Shown: one piece after another, positions 17,248-25,217 of the stretch
How the letters are laid out: every line of letters starts with the position of its first letter
How positions within the stretch are numbered: position 1 is the first letter of the stretch
From: Roseburia sp. CAG:10041_57
Lineage (GTDB): Bacteria; Bacillota; Clostridia; Lachnospirales; Lachnospiraceae
NCBI GenBank assembly: GCA_001916965.1
Contig: MNTL01000050.1
Coordinates: forward strand, 26,107-90,106
Direction: 5' to 3'
DNA length: 64,000 bases
Notes under the pieces: generated by a model
Seen by the model: the letters and a program-made list of their open reading frames with translations, nothing else
Told to the model about the DNA's origin: nothing
The model's database searches: none
Position numbers and translations under genes: made by a program

Positions 17248-18303
17248 TCAAAATACGTAATTCTGTCTCTTCACTGCCCAACGCATCTTCGTAGATCTGG
17301 CTCTGCCATTGTTACGGCATTCCTCTGCGCTTGGACGAATCACATCCTCTGCAATCTCACGAAAGATTCCTTCCTTATAATATTGCTTGAATGCTTTCTT
17401 TACCATCCTATCCTCCCCAGAGTGAAAAGTCAATATTGCAACTCTGCCATTGGGCGCCAGCACATCCGGGAGACTGTATAAGAATTGATCCAACACCTCA
17501 AATTCGCTGTTCACATCAATACGCAGCGCCTGAAAAACACGCTGGCAGCTCTTCTTCACAATATCCTTCTTTTCTTTATTCTCCGGTAAAAAAGCCAGTG
17601 CTGTCTCAATGGTTTCCCTAAGCTTCGTCGTTGTATCAATCCTATGCCCTTTCTTCATTTCTTTCATAATGGCAGATGCAATCTGTTTCGCATAGGGTTC
17701 ATCCGAATTCTCAATGAACATACCAATCAGTTCATCTTCTGACACCTGTGTCAGTCTCTCGGCTGCACTTACACCTTTCTGGGGATTCAGTCTCAAGTCC
17801 AGTGGTCCATCCAGCTTATAGGAAAAGCCACGCTCCGGGTTATCAATCTGCATAGAAGAGACACCCAGATCTGCCAGCATAAAATCAAAAGGTCCATACT
17901 CCTGTGCCACTTTGGCAATATTGGCGAAATTCTCCTGTATAGAAGTGAAGACATCCTCTCCAAATCCTGCATCCTTCAGTCTCTGCGTGGTCTTCACGAT
18001 CTCAATAGGGTCTACATCCAGCCCATATAGGTGTCCCTGTCCCTGCAACTGTTCCAGCATCTTTCTGGTATGTCCGCCATATCCCAGGGTGGCATCCAGT
18101 CCCTTCTGCCCAGGCTGTATCTGCAGAAAATCCAAAATCTCCTTCACCATGATGGAAATATGCATTCCCGCCGGTGTTGATCCCTTGCTGATTACTTTTG
18201 CCACTGTATCCGCATATTTCTCCGGGTTCAGTTCTTTATATTTCTCCTCGAACTTACGGGGGTGTGTTCCTTTATATCGTGGTCTTCTTTTATGTTCTTC
18301 CAT
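17248..18303 (-). CDS. rsmH: 16S rRNA (cytosine(1402)-N4)-methyltransferase RsmH
   Basis: This 351-residue protein methylates N4 of C1402 in 16S rRNA with S-adenosylmethionine. GLDATLGYGGHTRKML (SAM site), FMLADLGVSSMQIDNPERGF, LDLRLNPQKGVSAAERL and AILTFHSGEDRMVKKAF are RsmH signatures. Compared with dcw-cluster RsmH it has an N-terminal extension (HKRRPRYKGTHPRKFEEKYK). It also stands alone here, away from mraZ and ftsL, which suggests the stand-alone paralogue seen in some Lachnospiraceae (inference). The start at 18303 is preferred over ATGs at 18315 and 18369 because homology begins there; the ribosome site (GGAAAGG) is rather far upstream. Confidence 0.88.
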   Translation of the reverse strand: MEEHKRRPRYKGTHPRKFEEKYKELNPEKYADTVAKVISKGSTPAGMHISIMVKEILDFLQIQPGQKGLDATLGYGGHTRKMLEQLQGQGHLYGLDVDPIEIVKTTQRLKDAGFGEDVFTSIQENFANIAKVAQEYGPFDFMLADLGVSSMQIDNPERGFSYKLDGPLDLRLNPQKGVSAAERLTQVSEDELIGMFIENSDEPYAKQIASAIMKEMKKGHRIDTTTKLRETIETALAFLPENKEKKDIVKKSCQRVFQALRIDVNSEFEVLDQFLYSLPDVLAPNGRVAILTFHSGEDRMVKKAFKQYYKEGIFREIAEDVIRPSAEECRNNGRARSTKMRWAVKRQNYVF

Positions 18304-18476
18304 ATTAATAACCATGCCTTTCCGCAGCCTGCAAACTTTGGACCGCAGGCACAAAGTTGCCGTGTGCAAAAACTACCATATATGGTTTTTTCATATTCAC
18401 TACTGGAAATATACCATATGGCTCTCAATATTACAACCGGCACAATTGGCATGTAGTTGTAATTTTCAAAAAACAA

Positions 18477-18504
18477 TTGCCCACTTCCTGAAATAGTGTA
18501 TAAT
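18477..18504 (+). promoter_or_regulatory. Predicted promoter of the membrane EAL protein gene
   Basis: TTGCCC (18477-18482) and TATAAT (18499-18504) are 16 bases apart, about 40 bases before the start codon. Two small palindromes, ACCATATATGGT and CCATATGG, lie further upstream in the shared gap with rsmH. Confidence 0.5.
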
Positions 18505-18543
18505 TATATATATACTGTCTACTAATCAACAAGAGGATTACAT

Positions 18544-20781
18544 ATGACTTACAAAAAAATATCCAAACATACTTTTATCATTCTGATTTTCGCCTTGTCT
18601 ATGGTCATACTGGCGGTATTCCGGTGTTCTTTCCTCATCCGTGATACACTGACCCTGGAAGTACAAAAGAACCTCAAAGATGTAACTGCCCAGAATGCAT
18701 TGACCGTAACCCAGGAGCTGACAGATAAGTTCAATCTGCTCAATAGTCTCAGCAATGGAATAACAGATGTCTCCAATGACAGCGAAGAATACATTCAATA
18801 TTTAAAAGTTTATACAGATACCTACCGTTTCAAGCGTATCGGGATTATCGACAGACAAGGCATTACAACGACTACAGACGGATACAGGCAGGACTTGTCT
18901 TTCCGGGATTTCTATCAGGACGGCATGAAAGGAATATCCGGAATAACCAACAATATAACCGATGCTGTCGGAGATGTCCATGAATCCATTAATGTATTCA
19001 GTGTTCCTATCTATAATGCTCAGAATGAGATTGATGGCGTTCTCTATGCCACATACTGTACAGAGAATTTCAGCGAGCTTGTAAGTATCCCTTCCTTTGA
19101 TAATCTGGGGATAAGCTGTATCATCAATCAGGACGCAGATTTTATCGCCATCTCGGACACTGCTCCCGATGACCTTCGCAATGCAGTTAATCTGATGGAT
19201 TATCTGCGTCAGTACAACGAAGGCCATGAAACAACAATTTCTGTTGTACGCCAACACATGGATGATGCTTCTGAACATGTTGGTTCTTATACCAATCAGG
19301 ATCAGCGCTATTATTATTGCATGGTTCCACTGCATAACCTCCGTTCAGACAGGCAATGGTTTCTTTTAACGATTGTGCCGGAACAGGTTCTGTGGAATAT
19401 GGCAAAGCCCATTAATTTCTATGTCACCAGACTCATGCTTATCATATTTGCCATTTCAGCCTGCAGCATCATCCTTTTCCTGTATTTCTACCGTAAACAG
19501 AAGAAGGAACTGTTGGAACTGGCTTATAGTGATTCCCTGACAGGTGGGGACAACTTTGCTGCATTCCAGGAGAAACTGGCTAGGAACAACTATGGCAGGA
19601 TTTACTATGTAGCCCTTGATATGCAGAACTTCAAGATTATCAACACTACCTGTGGTGTTACCAAAGGTGATGAAACTCTTCGTGAGATATGGAAGGTGCT
19701 TTGCAATAATCTGCATTCTAATGAGCTCTGTGCGAGAATCAATGCTGACCGTTTCTTCTTCCTGGTCTGCGAGCCTGATAAACCCAGTGTCGAGGTGAGA
19801 CTTAATAAGCTGAATTCCGATCTGGAAGCAATCTCTTCCAGGTTAAATATCCCAAGGCTCTTCCCATTGATGGGTATATACGAAACCTCTGACCATAAGG
19901 ATCCAGAGCAGATATACGGTAAAGCGATTCAAGCAAAGTCCTTGATTAAGGGACTTCGTACCAGACATTATGCATTTTATGATGATCTTGATATCGACCA
20001 GATCTCTGAAAACCACAAAATTGAAGATGATTTTGAAAGTGGTATCCAGAATAAAGAGTTTCAGGTCTGGTATCAGCCCAAGGTCGATCCGTACACTGGA
20101 AATCTTCTGGGCGCAGAAGCATTGATCCGCTGGATCAAACAGGACGGCAGCCTGCTTCCACCCGGCAAATTCATTCCACTTTTTGAGAAAAATGGTAATA
20201 TTGCTGCATTGGATGAATATGTATTCCGTGCTGTATGTGAGCAGCAGCAGAAATGGCAGCATGACGGTATTCCGCTCTATCCTATTTCTGTAAATATTTC
20301 CCGTATCAGTCTCTATTTTGGAGATATAGTACAGAAATACAAGGATATCATTGACAGCTATCATCTGGATGCCAGATATCTGCCCTTGGAGATTACAGAA
20401 AGTGCAACGGTCAACAATTCAGAAATATCCAGTCTGATCGATCAGTTCCACAATGCAGGCTTCACCCTGTTACTGGATGATTTCGGAAGTGGTTACTCTT
20501 CCCTGTCTTCTCTGAACGTCATGCATTTTGATACGATCAAGCTTGACAAGAGCCTGATAGATTATATCGGGGATTCCAATGGGGAGAAGCTGTTACATTC
20601 CATTACCCATCTGGCTCAGAGCCTTGGCATGAACATTACTGCCGAAGGTGTCGAGACAGCCAAACAGGTAGAATTCCTGAAAGTAGAACATTGTACAGAC
20701 ATTCAGGGCTATTATTTCTCCAAGCCACTACCGGTTGAACAATTTGTACAATTTATGAAAGAACATGGAGAGGCACGTTAG
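18544..20781 (+). CDS. Membrane sensor with degenerate GGDEF and intact EAL domain
   Basis: This 745-residue protein has a membrane segment at about 10-30, an extracytoplasmic sensor region (about 35-295) that includes Cache-like LSFRDFYQDGMKGISGI, a second membrane segment (about 300-322), a GGDEF fold whose signature is lost (INADRFFFLV in place of GGDEF), and an EAL domain (about 495-740). The catalytic EAL residues are present: GAEALIRW, SVNISRISL, LEITESAT, LLDDFGSGYSS, KLDKSLID and TAEGVET. It should therefore hydrolyse cyclic-di-GMP in response to an external signal, with the GGDEF remnant perhaps binding GTP. It is convergent with the zinc-ribbon gene. Confidence 0.92.
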   Translation: MTYKKISKHTFIILIFALSMVILAVFRCSFLIRDTLTLEVQKNLKDVTAQNALTVTQELTDKFNLLNSLSNGITDVSNDSEEYIQYLKVYTDTYRFKRIGIIDRQGITTTTDGYRQDLSFRDFYQDGMKGISGITNNITDAVGDVHESINVFSVPIYNAQNEIDGVLYATYCTENFSELVSIPSFDNLGISCIINQDADFIAISDTAPDDLRNAVNLMDYLRQYNEGHETTISVVRQHMDDASEHVGSYTNQDQRYYYCMVPLHNLRSDRQWFLLTIVPEQVLWNMAKPINFYVTRLMLIIFAISACSIILFLYFYRKQKKELLELAYSDSLTGGDNFAAFQEKLARNNYGRIYYVALDMQNFKIINTTCGVTKGDETLREIWKVLCNNLHSNELCARINADRFFFLVCEPDKPSVEVRLNKLNSDLEAISSRLNIPRLFPLMGIYETSDHKDPEQIYGKAIQAKSLIKGLRTRHYAFYDDLDIDQISENHKIEDDFESGIQNKEFQVWYQPKVDPYTGNLLGAEALIRWIKQDGSLLPPGKFIPLFEKNGNIAALDEYVFRAVCEQQQKWQHDGIPLYPISVNISRISLYFGDIVQKYKDIIDSYHLDARYLPLEITESATVNNSEISSLIDQFHNAGFTLLLDDFGSGYSSLSSLNVMHFDTIKLDKSLIDYIGDSNGEKLLHSITHLAQSLGMNITAEGVETAKQVEFLKVEHCTDIQGYYFSKPLPVEQFVQFMKEHGEAR

Positions 20782-20804
20782 GAATCCTAATGTGCCTCTT
20801 TCTA
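20769..20804 (+). terminator. Intrinsic terminator overlapping the EAL gene stop
   Basis: AGAGGCAC (20769-20776) pairs with GTGCCTCT (20792-20799), and an inner TTAGGA/TCCTAA pairing extends the stem. A short T run follows on the plus strand. The left arm includes the last codons of the gene. Confidence 0.75.
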
Positions 20805-20810
20805 TCCTGA

Positions 20811-21764
20811 TCATCCAATCAGCTTTTGTTTCAATGCAGTGAACTCTTCCTGTGTAATAGCACCGGAATCCAGCAATGCCTTGTACTTGGCTATCTGTCC
20901 TGCAACATCAGGTACTGCGTCAGACTGTGCCTTTTCCTGCTTATCATATGTAACCTTCGCATCCGGGTTCGCAATTCTCATCAGATGTTCTGCCAGATCA
21001 CGCATTTTATCCACGCTGGTCTCGTAATCAATCAAATAGGAATCCGTACTTGGATGCTCTTTGTCAAAGGATGGAGCCTTGACCTTCCACTTTTTAGAAC
21101 CCCAGTAAGCGTGTTTTAACACAATCTCTACTTCAAAGTTCTGGAATGGTCCTGCTGTGTTAAATCTTGGCTCTGACATTCTTACAGTAGAGCCTGAATC
21201 AGAATTAAGCACCGGCGGCAGTGCCTGATTAGGTCTGCTGGCATTCTGCTGCCTCTCCATCTCTTCCCGTCTTTCTTCTCTCCACTCATAGTCGCGCCGC
21301 TCTCTCATGAAATGCTCGATCTGTGGTTCCATCTCTTTTACACGTTCAGGTACTTTGCTCGTATGGCATTTCAGTCCATTCGCATCTCCCTCAAACAGAG
21401 GCGCGTTATCTTCCAGAATCCTGAAATTCTTCAGATTATTGGATTCCATGACCAGGGATGTATCTATGCCGCTTAAACGAAACAGCCTGTGTGCAGTGTC
21501 CAGTACCAGTGCTCCGCTAAGGAACCCGAAATCATAACGGTAATCCTCCTTGAACACATCCCTCAATACCTGATTATCATCATAGTAATTCACGTACTGT
21601 ACAAAACTCTTGACATCCATCTTATCCACTAACCCTGAAGGCAGGTCAACCTTGGCTGCACATTCCTTGCAAATAGGCATGCCTTCTACTGTTGTCGCCA
21701 GAAGACGCGGGGTAGGCTTTCCACATACAGGACAAAGCTTCTTATTATTCGTAAATAAACCCAT
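20811..21764 (-). CDS. Zinc-ribbon (DUF4428-like) and SHOCT domain protein
   Basis: This 317-residue protein starts with a four-cysteine zinc ribbon (CPVCGKPTPRLLATTVEG then CKEC). It then has a charged middle region (HFMRERRDYEWREERREEME), a beta-rich domain near 205-260 and a C-terminal SHOCT motif (IAKYKALLDSGAITQEEFTA then LKQKLIG). SHOCT occurs at the ends of many membrane or signalling proteins and probably mediates oligomerisation. No membrane segment is seen. It follows the surface-protein gene by 15 bases with an AAAGGAG site, so it looks like the last gene of the lipoprotein-LemA-surface protein operon. No function is assigned. Confidence 0.8.
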   Translation of the reverse strand: MGLFTNNKKLCPVCGKPTPRLLATTVEGMPICKECAAKVDLPSGLVDKMDVKSFVQYVNYYDDNQVLRDVFKEDYRYDFGFLSGALVLDTAHRLFRLSGIDTSLVMESNNLKNFRILEDNAPLFEGDANGLKCHTSKVPERVKEMEPQIEHFMRERRDYEWREERREEMERQQNASRPNQALPPVLNSDSGSTVRMSEPRFNTAGPFQNFEVEIVLKHAYWGSKKWKVKAPSFDKEHPSTDSYLIDYETSVDKMRDLAEHLMRIANPDAKVTYDKQEKAQSDAVPDVAGQIAKYKALLDSGAITQEEFTALKQKLIG

Positions 21765-21779
21765 AATGCTTCTTCTCCT

Positions 21780-23696
21780 TTAATCTATTAAAGTAGAACC
21801 GAATACAGAATTCAGATACAGACAGCCACAATATCCATCCTCATTCAACAGATCCATTACCGGGTAGCCGGCTGGAATCACTGTCTGATATGTATTGCCG
21901 TTCCATTTATATATTATAACATATGTTATATCTGTTCTGTTACTGAATGCCGCAAAAGTCTTACGATTAAAGCTGATCAGATCATCTGCCTCCAGAATGC
22001 AGACACCATTCTGTGGAATTGTATTAACTACCTGCTGGAACTCCTGCTGTTTCGTAGAATACCAGGTCTGTGGAATTACCACGATTTCTGTATCCTCTGC
22101 AACTGTCAGTATGGATGTTTGCTGTGAAGCTGACGGTGTTACTGTACCAGGTGTTGGTGTCGGATTCGGGGTTGGTGTTGGATCCGTGGTCTGATCCTGC
22201 TTAATTGACTTGAAAATCGCAGAGATATTGACACCGCCACCCTTTGGTACTGTTATCGAATAAGTACCATTGTCGTTTTTGATTACAGGTATATTTTCTC
22301 CGCCTGCACTTACACTATCAACCTCATAGCCATCATTTGCCACAACACTGAATGTCAATGTCTGACCTTCCTTTGCTTTGGTTAATTCGTCTGCAATATT
22401 TATCTTACCATTGGAGGTATCCTGTTTTCTAATGGCATATTGGAGCTTTTCCATTAAGATCTTTTCAGCTAAATTACTCGCTTCTTTTAAACTAAGCCCT
22501 TCACTTTCTGTATACAGACGCAGTAAAGTATCTGCATTCATCTTGTAAACTGTCATTTCAGGTAGCGCCGCCAAGATTTTATCTATATCTTTATATTCTC
22601 CATAATTAATACTAATAGCAGTCTGGGCATCTATTGTACCAAGTTCAAGTTCGCCTGTTCCCTGGTCACCATATAGACTAAGAAGGATACCTACATCATT
22701 TGAGCTGATTTTTCCTAATGCCTGAAGCTTGGAACTGTTATCCATCCAGATTGCCAGTTTATTTCCTGATACATCACCCTTTACAGTTGCTTCTGCCTGC
22801 TCCAATATATCCATAGCACAGCCTTTTGTGGAATAGACATTACCATCTACTACAATCAATGCATCCTTGCCTGCAATATAAACAGCTTCTTTTTCAGATG
22901 ATATATTACCGCCTACTTCTATATCCGCTTCTGACCCTGCTAATATCCCCCAAGCGTTCTTAGCTGTAACGTCCTTGGTAATTTTAATAGTACTTTCAGT
23001 CGTTTCTATTATGCCACCTAATGTTATTCCAGCATTGGAAGACACGCTTCCATCAATTGTGATGGTACTGCCTTTTCTTGCATTGATTGCTGACCCTTTC
23101 TCAGAATGTACATCACCATTTACAGTCACATCTGATCCATGGGAATCAATAGCCCAGCCTTTTTGGGAAGTAACATTTCCATCTACGGTTACTTTGGAAC
23201 CATTATCTGCCTCTACTCCATCTGCCCACTTATCAATATAAGTACCACCTGTTTGTCCTTCATGAGTCTGGTTATCACCTTTTGCTTCCACATTGCCAGT
23301 AACTTCTACTGTGGCATTGTTATTGGCACTGACTCCGGCACTTCCTGTACCACTTACGGTTACATTGCCCTTCACTGTCACTTTTGTATTACTACCATCA
23401 GCTGTAACACCATCGGATGTCTCACCTGTTGTTGTTACATCACCCGTAACTGTAGTATTTTTCCCTGTTTCACCTACTATTCCTTCATTACTGACTGTTG
23501 CTATATTTCTATTTTCTGCTGCCCCATCTTTTGCATCACTTTCTTTATTACTGTTATCATCAACCTGGGATTCTTCATAATCTCCACTTCCAACAGTCTC
23601 ATATGTACCATTACTTTCCTGTGCATATACATCTGTAACCGGTGACATAACAATTGCAACAATAAGTCCTAACGTCAACCATTTTTCTCTTTTCAT
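21780..23696 (-). CDS. Secreted beta-helix repeat surface protein
   Basis: The start at 23696 (638 residues) gives a classic signal peptide, MKREKWLTLGLIVAIVMSPV to VYA, with AAGG upstream. An open frame to 23795 would add residues from the repeat element and is rejected. Residues about 70-380 are a chain of roughly 20-residue repeats of the form GDVTTTGETSDGV, GNVTVSGTGSAGV, GNVEAKGD, GNVTSQKGWAI, GDVHSEKGSAI, as expected for a right-handed beta-helix. Next come a helical insert, a beta domain (NDNGTYSITVPKGGGVNISA), a TPTPNPTPTP linker and a C-terminal domain of about 110 residues. No LPXTG motif or transmembrane anchor is seen. Probably secreted or non-covalently wall-bound; ligand unknown. 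Confidence 0.8.
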   Translation of the reverse strand: MKREKWLTLGLIVAIVMSPVTDVYAQESNGTYETVGSGDYEESQVDDNSNKESDAKDGAAENRNIATVSNEGIVGETGKNTTVTGDVTTTGETSDGVTADGSNTKVTVKGNVTVSGTGSAGVSANNNATVEVTGNVEAKGDNQTHEGQTGGTYIDKWADGVEADNGSKVTVDGNVTSQKGWAIDSHGSDVTVNGDVHSEKGSAINARKGSTITIDGSVSSNAGITLGGIIETTESTIKITKDVTAKNAWGILAGSEADIEVGGNISSEKEAVYIAGKDALIVVDGNVYSTKGCAMDILEQAEATVKGDVSGNKLAIWMDNSSKLQALGKISSNDVGILLSLYGDQGTGELELGTIDAQTAISINYGEYKDIDKILAALPEMTVYKMNADTLLRLYTESEGLSLKEASNLAEKILMEKLQYAIRKQDTSNGKINIADELTKAKEGQTLTFSVVANDGYEVDSVSAGGENIPVIKNDNGTYSITVPKGGGVNISAIFKSIKQDQTTDPTPTPNPTPTPGTVTPSASQQTSILTVAEDTEIVVIPQTWYSTKQQEFQQVVNTIPQNGVCILEADDLISFNRKTFAAFSNRTDITYVIIYKWNGNTYQTVIPAGYPVMDLLNEDGYCGCLYLNSVFGSTLID

Positions 23697-23759
23697 GTTT
23701 ACCTTATCCCTTCTATTCATCTCATTCCGGTATCTGCGAAATGCAATTTTATGTATACA

Positions 23760-23902
23760 GAATTGTATAGCTTTCACAAATGCATAAGCAGGCACTGTGC
23801 AGCCGTCAGTACTTAGGCGCTGTATTTTAGCGTCTTATGTACTGCTACGAGCTGCAGCGTAGCGAGAGCGGCCTGTGTTGCATTGTAAAAGCTGTACAAT
23901 TC
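23760..23902. repeat. Structured palindromic repeat element, copy 2
   Basis: This 143-bp element shares with copy 1 the blocks AAGCAGGCAC, TGCAGCCGTC, GTACTTAG, a 27-base block starting GCTACGAGCTGCAGCG (23844-23870), and GCCTGTGTTGCATTGT. Its outer arms are GAATTGTATAGCTTT and AAAGCTGTACAATTC, which differ from copy 1 at paired positions so that pairing is kept. It sits inside the lemA to surface-protein gap of an apparent operon, so it would be part of that mRNA. Confidence 0.75.
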
Positions 23903-23929
23903 GTGCCACGCTTTATACCCGTTTCGCAA

Positions 23930-24460
23930 TTACTTACATCTGATATTTTCCAGATAACTGCACTGTTGGAATCCCATGATGCCCGCAATCAGTTTTGCAG
24001 GTATCATACAGACAGCTCTGTTGAATTTGGTAACAGAATCATTATAGATGAGAGTACTGGTCTGCAGCATCCGTCCATAGCTGTCTACAGCTTCCATGAA
24101 TTTGCTGTAGTCCTTATTCTCATTTATCTCGGGATGCTGTCTGACCATTTTCTCCAGCTCCTCCAGTACAGATTGAATCATCTTTTCCTGCTCCATGACT
24201 TCACCTGTTGTAGATACTGATGTAATGACGCATCTGTGAAAGTTCACCTTGGCAATCAGATTACATGCCGTACGGACATCATAGTCTTTTGCCTGATTCA
24301 AAGCAGCTGCCAACATATCATAGCGTGAAGAAAGCTGTACCCCAATCTGATTTATGGCACTTTCAACATTTTCATTCATTACTGTCAGTCTGCGCCGGGT
24401 TGAAACCACCCAAAAAGAAAACAATGCAATCAGCAGAATAACAATAATCAGAATTTCCAT
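23930..24460 (-). CDS. LemA family protein
   Basis: This 176-residue protein has one N-terminal membrane segment (ILIIVILLIALFSFWVV) followed by the LemA helical domain: RRRLTVMNENVESAINQIGV, then LSSRYDMLAAALNQ, and SYGRMLQTSTLIYNDSVTKF near the end. The C-terminal MIPAKLIAGIMGF corresponds to the conserved family end. LemA proteins face the outside and often accompany envelope-stress or TPM-domain proteins; their molecular role is unclear. It has an AAAGGAG site and lies 16 bases after the lipoprotein gene, in the same operon. Copy 2 of the structured repeat follows its stop codon. Confidence 0.9.
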   Translation of the reverse strand: MEILIIVILLIALFSFWVVSTRRRLTVMNENVESAINQIGVQLSSRYDMLAAALNQAKDYDVRTACNLIAKVNFHRCVITSVSTTGEVMEQEKMIQSVLEELEKMVRQHPEINENKDYSKFMEAVDSYGRMLQTSTLIYNDSVTKFNRAVCMIPAKLIAGIMGFQQCSYLENIRCK

Positions 24461-24476
24461 GCAGTGCTCCTTTCAA

Positions 24477-25049
24477 TTACTGCTGTACGAAATAAACTCC
24501 ATTATTCCCTGAATCATCAGAAAGAGCTATCATCGTCAATCCATCCATATCTGTGAAGAAGCAGGCATATATCAGGTCACTTCCATTATTATCGAAAACT
24601 ACCGCTACAAGTCCGTCATCTCTGACCTCATAGGTTCCATTGAGAGAACCTCCGCCCTGTACCATCTGTGCATTTCCATTTCCATCAAATACAAAGGAAA
24701 GCTGTCCACCATAAGTTGATGACAATGCTGTATTAAACTCATCCTCTGTCATCTCTGTACCATCAATCATACCGCCTGCAAAATCCCAGGTCGTATCTGC
24801 CAGATCAGGTATCTCCTCCATTGTCAGGTGGTACAGGATTCCATCACTGTCTGCTGCTTCACTGTCTGTTGAATCATTAACTGTTACTTCTTCTGTCGTT
24901 ACTGCTTCTTGCACAGTATCTGACGTTGTGCTGACCTCTGTCTGTGTAGATACAGTTGCGCTGTCTGCTGCTGCATCATCGCCGCCACAAGCTGCTAATG
25001 ACAATACCAGCATACCACTTAACATCAAACCAACTAATTTCTTCTTCAT
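24477..25049 (-). CDS. Secreted lipoprotein, unknown function
   Basis: This 190-residue protein has a lipoprotein signal peptide with lipobox LSLAAC (cysteine at residue 21), then an acidic Ser/Thr-rich linker (about 25-70). A compact beta-rich domain follows (DTTWDFAGGMIDGTEM, LSFVFDGNGNAQMVQGG, LNGTYEVRDDGLVAVVFDNN). The domain resembles the lipocalin-like/DUF lipoproteins common in Lachnospiraceae, but I do not assign a family. AGGAGAGG precedes the ATG. It is the first gene of the envelope operon, behind a LytTR-type direct repeat. Confidence 0.8.
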   Translation of the reverse strand: MKKKLVGLMLSGMLVLSLAACGGDDAAADSATVSTQTEVSTTSDTVQEAVTTEEVTVNDSTDSEAADSDGILYHLTMEEIPDLADTTWDFAGGMIDGTEMTEDEFNTALSSTYGGQLSFVFDGNGNAQMVQGGGSLNGTYEVRDDGLVAVVFDNNGSDLIYACFFTDMDGLTMIALSDDSGNNGVYFVQQ

Positions 25050-25137
25050 AATTTACCTCTCCTTCCCCTTTTCGGGTTTTCTTTATTTGTATGAGTGTAT
25101 TGTAACGCACTTTGACAGATAATTGTGGACTCTGTCA

Positions 25138-25167
25138 TGAATCGACCGCAAAATGCATTGAATCGAC
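25138..25167 (-). promoter_or_regulatory. Candidate LytTR response-regulator site before the envelope operon
   Basis: On the minus strand the 9-mer GTCGATTCA occurs twice as a perfect direct repeat (25159-25167 and 25138-25146), separated by exactly 12 bases. LytTR (AgrA/VirR) regulators bind 9-bp direct repeats 12-13 bases apart. A promoter with a good -10 (TACAAT, 25099-25104) but a poor -35 (CACAAT, 25122-25127) lies just downstream, as expected for an activated promoter. The LytTR gene at 26484-27221 is the obvious candidate. Confidence 0.6.
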
Positions 25168-25185
25168 AGGCAAATTATGTTTACT

Positions 25186-25217
25186 GCATAAAAAAAAACA
25201 GGTTTTACCCTGTTTTT
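25186..25217 (-). terminator. Intrinsic terminator of the two-component operon
   Basis: On the minus strand AAAAACAGG and CCTGTTTTT form a stem with a six-base loop, followed by a run of nine T residues. It overlaps the stop codon of the histidine kinase gene. Confidence 0.85.

Noticed and set aside
23697..23795. N-terminal extension of the surface protein into the repeat element
   Set aside because: The internal ATG at 23696 has a ribosome site and a perfect signal peptide; the extension would bury that signal.
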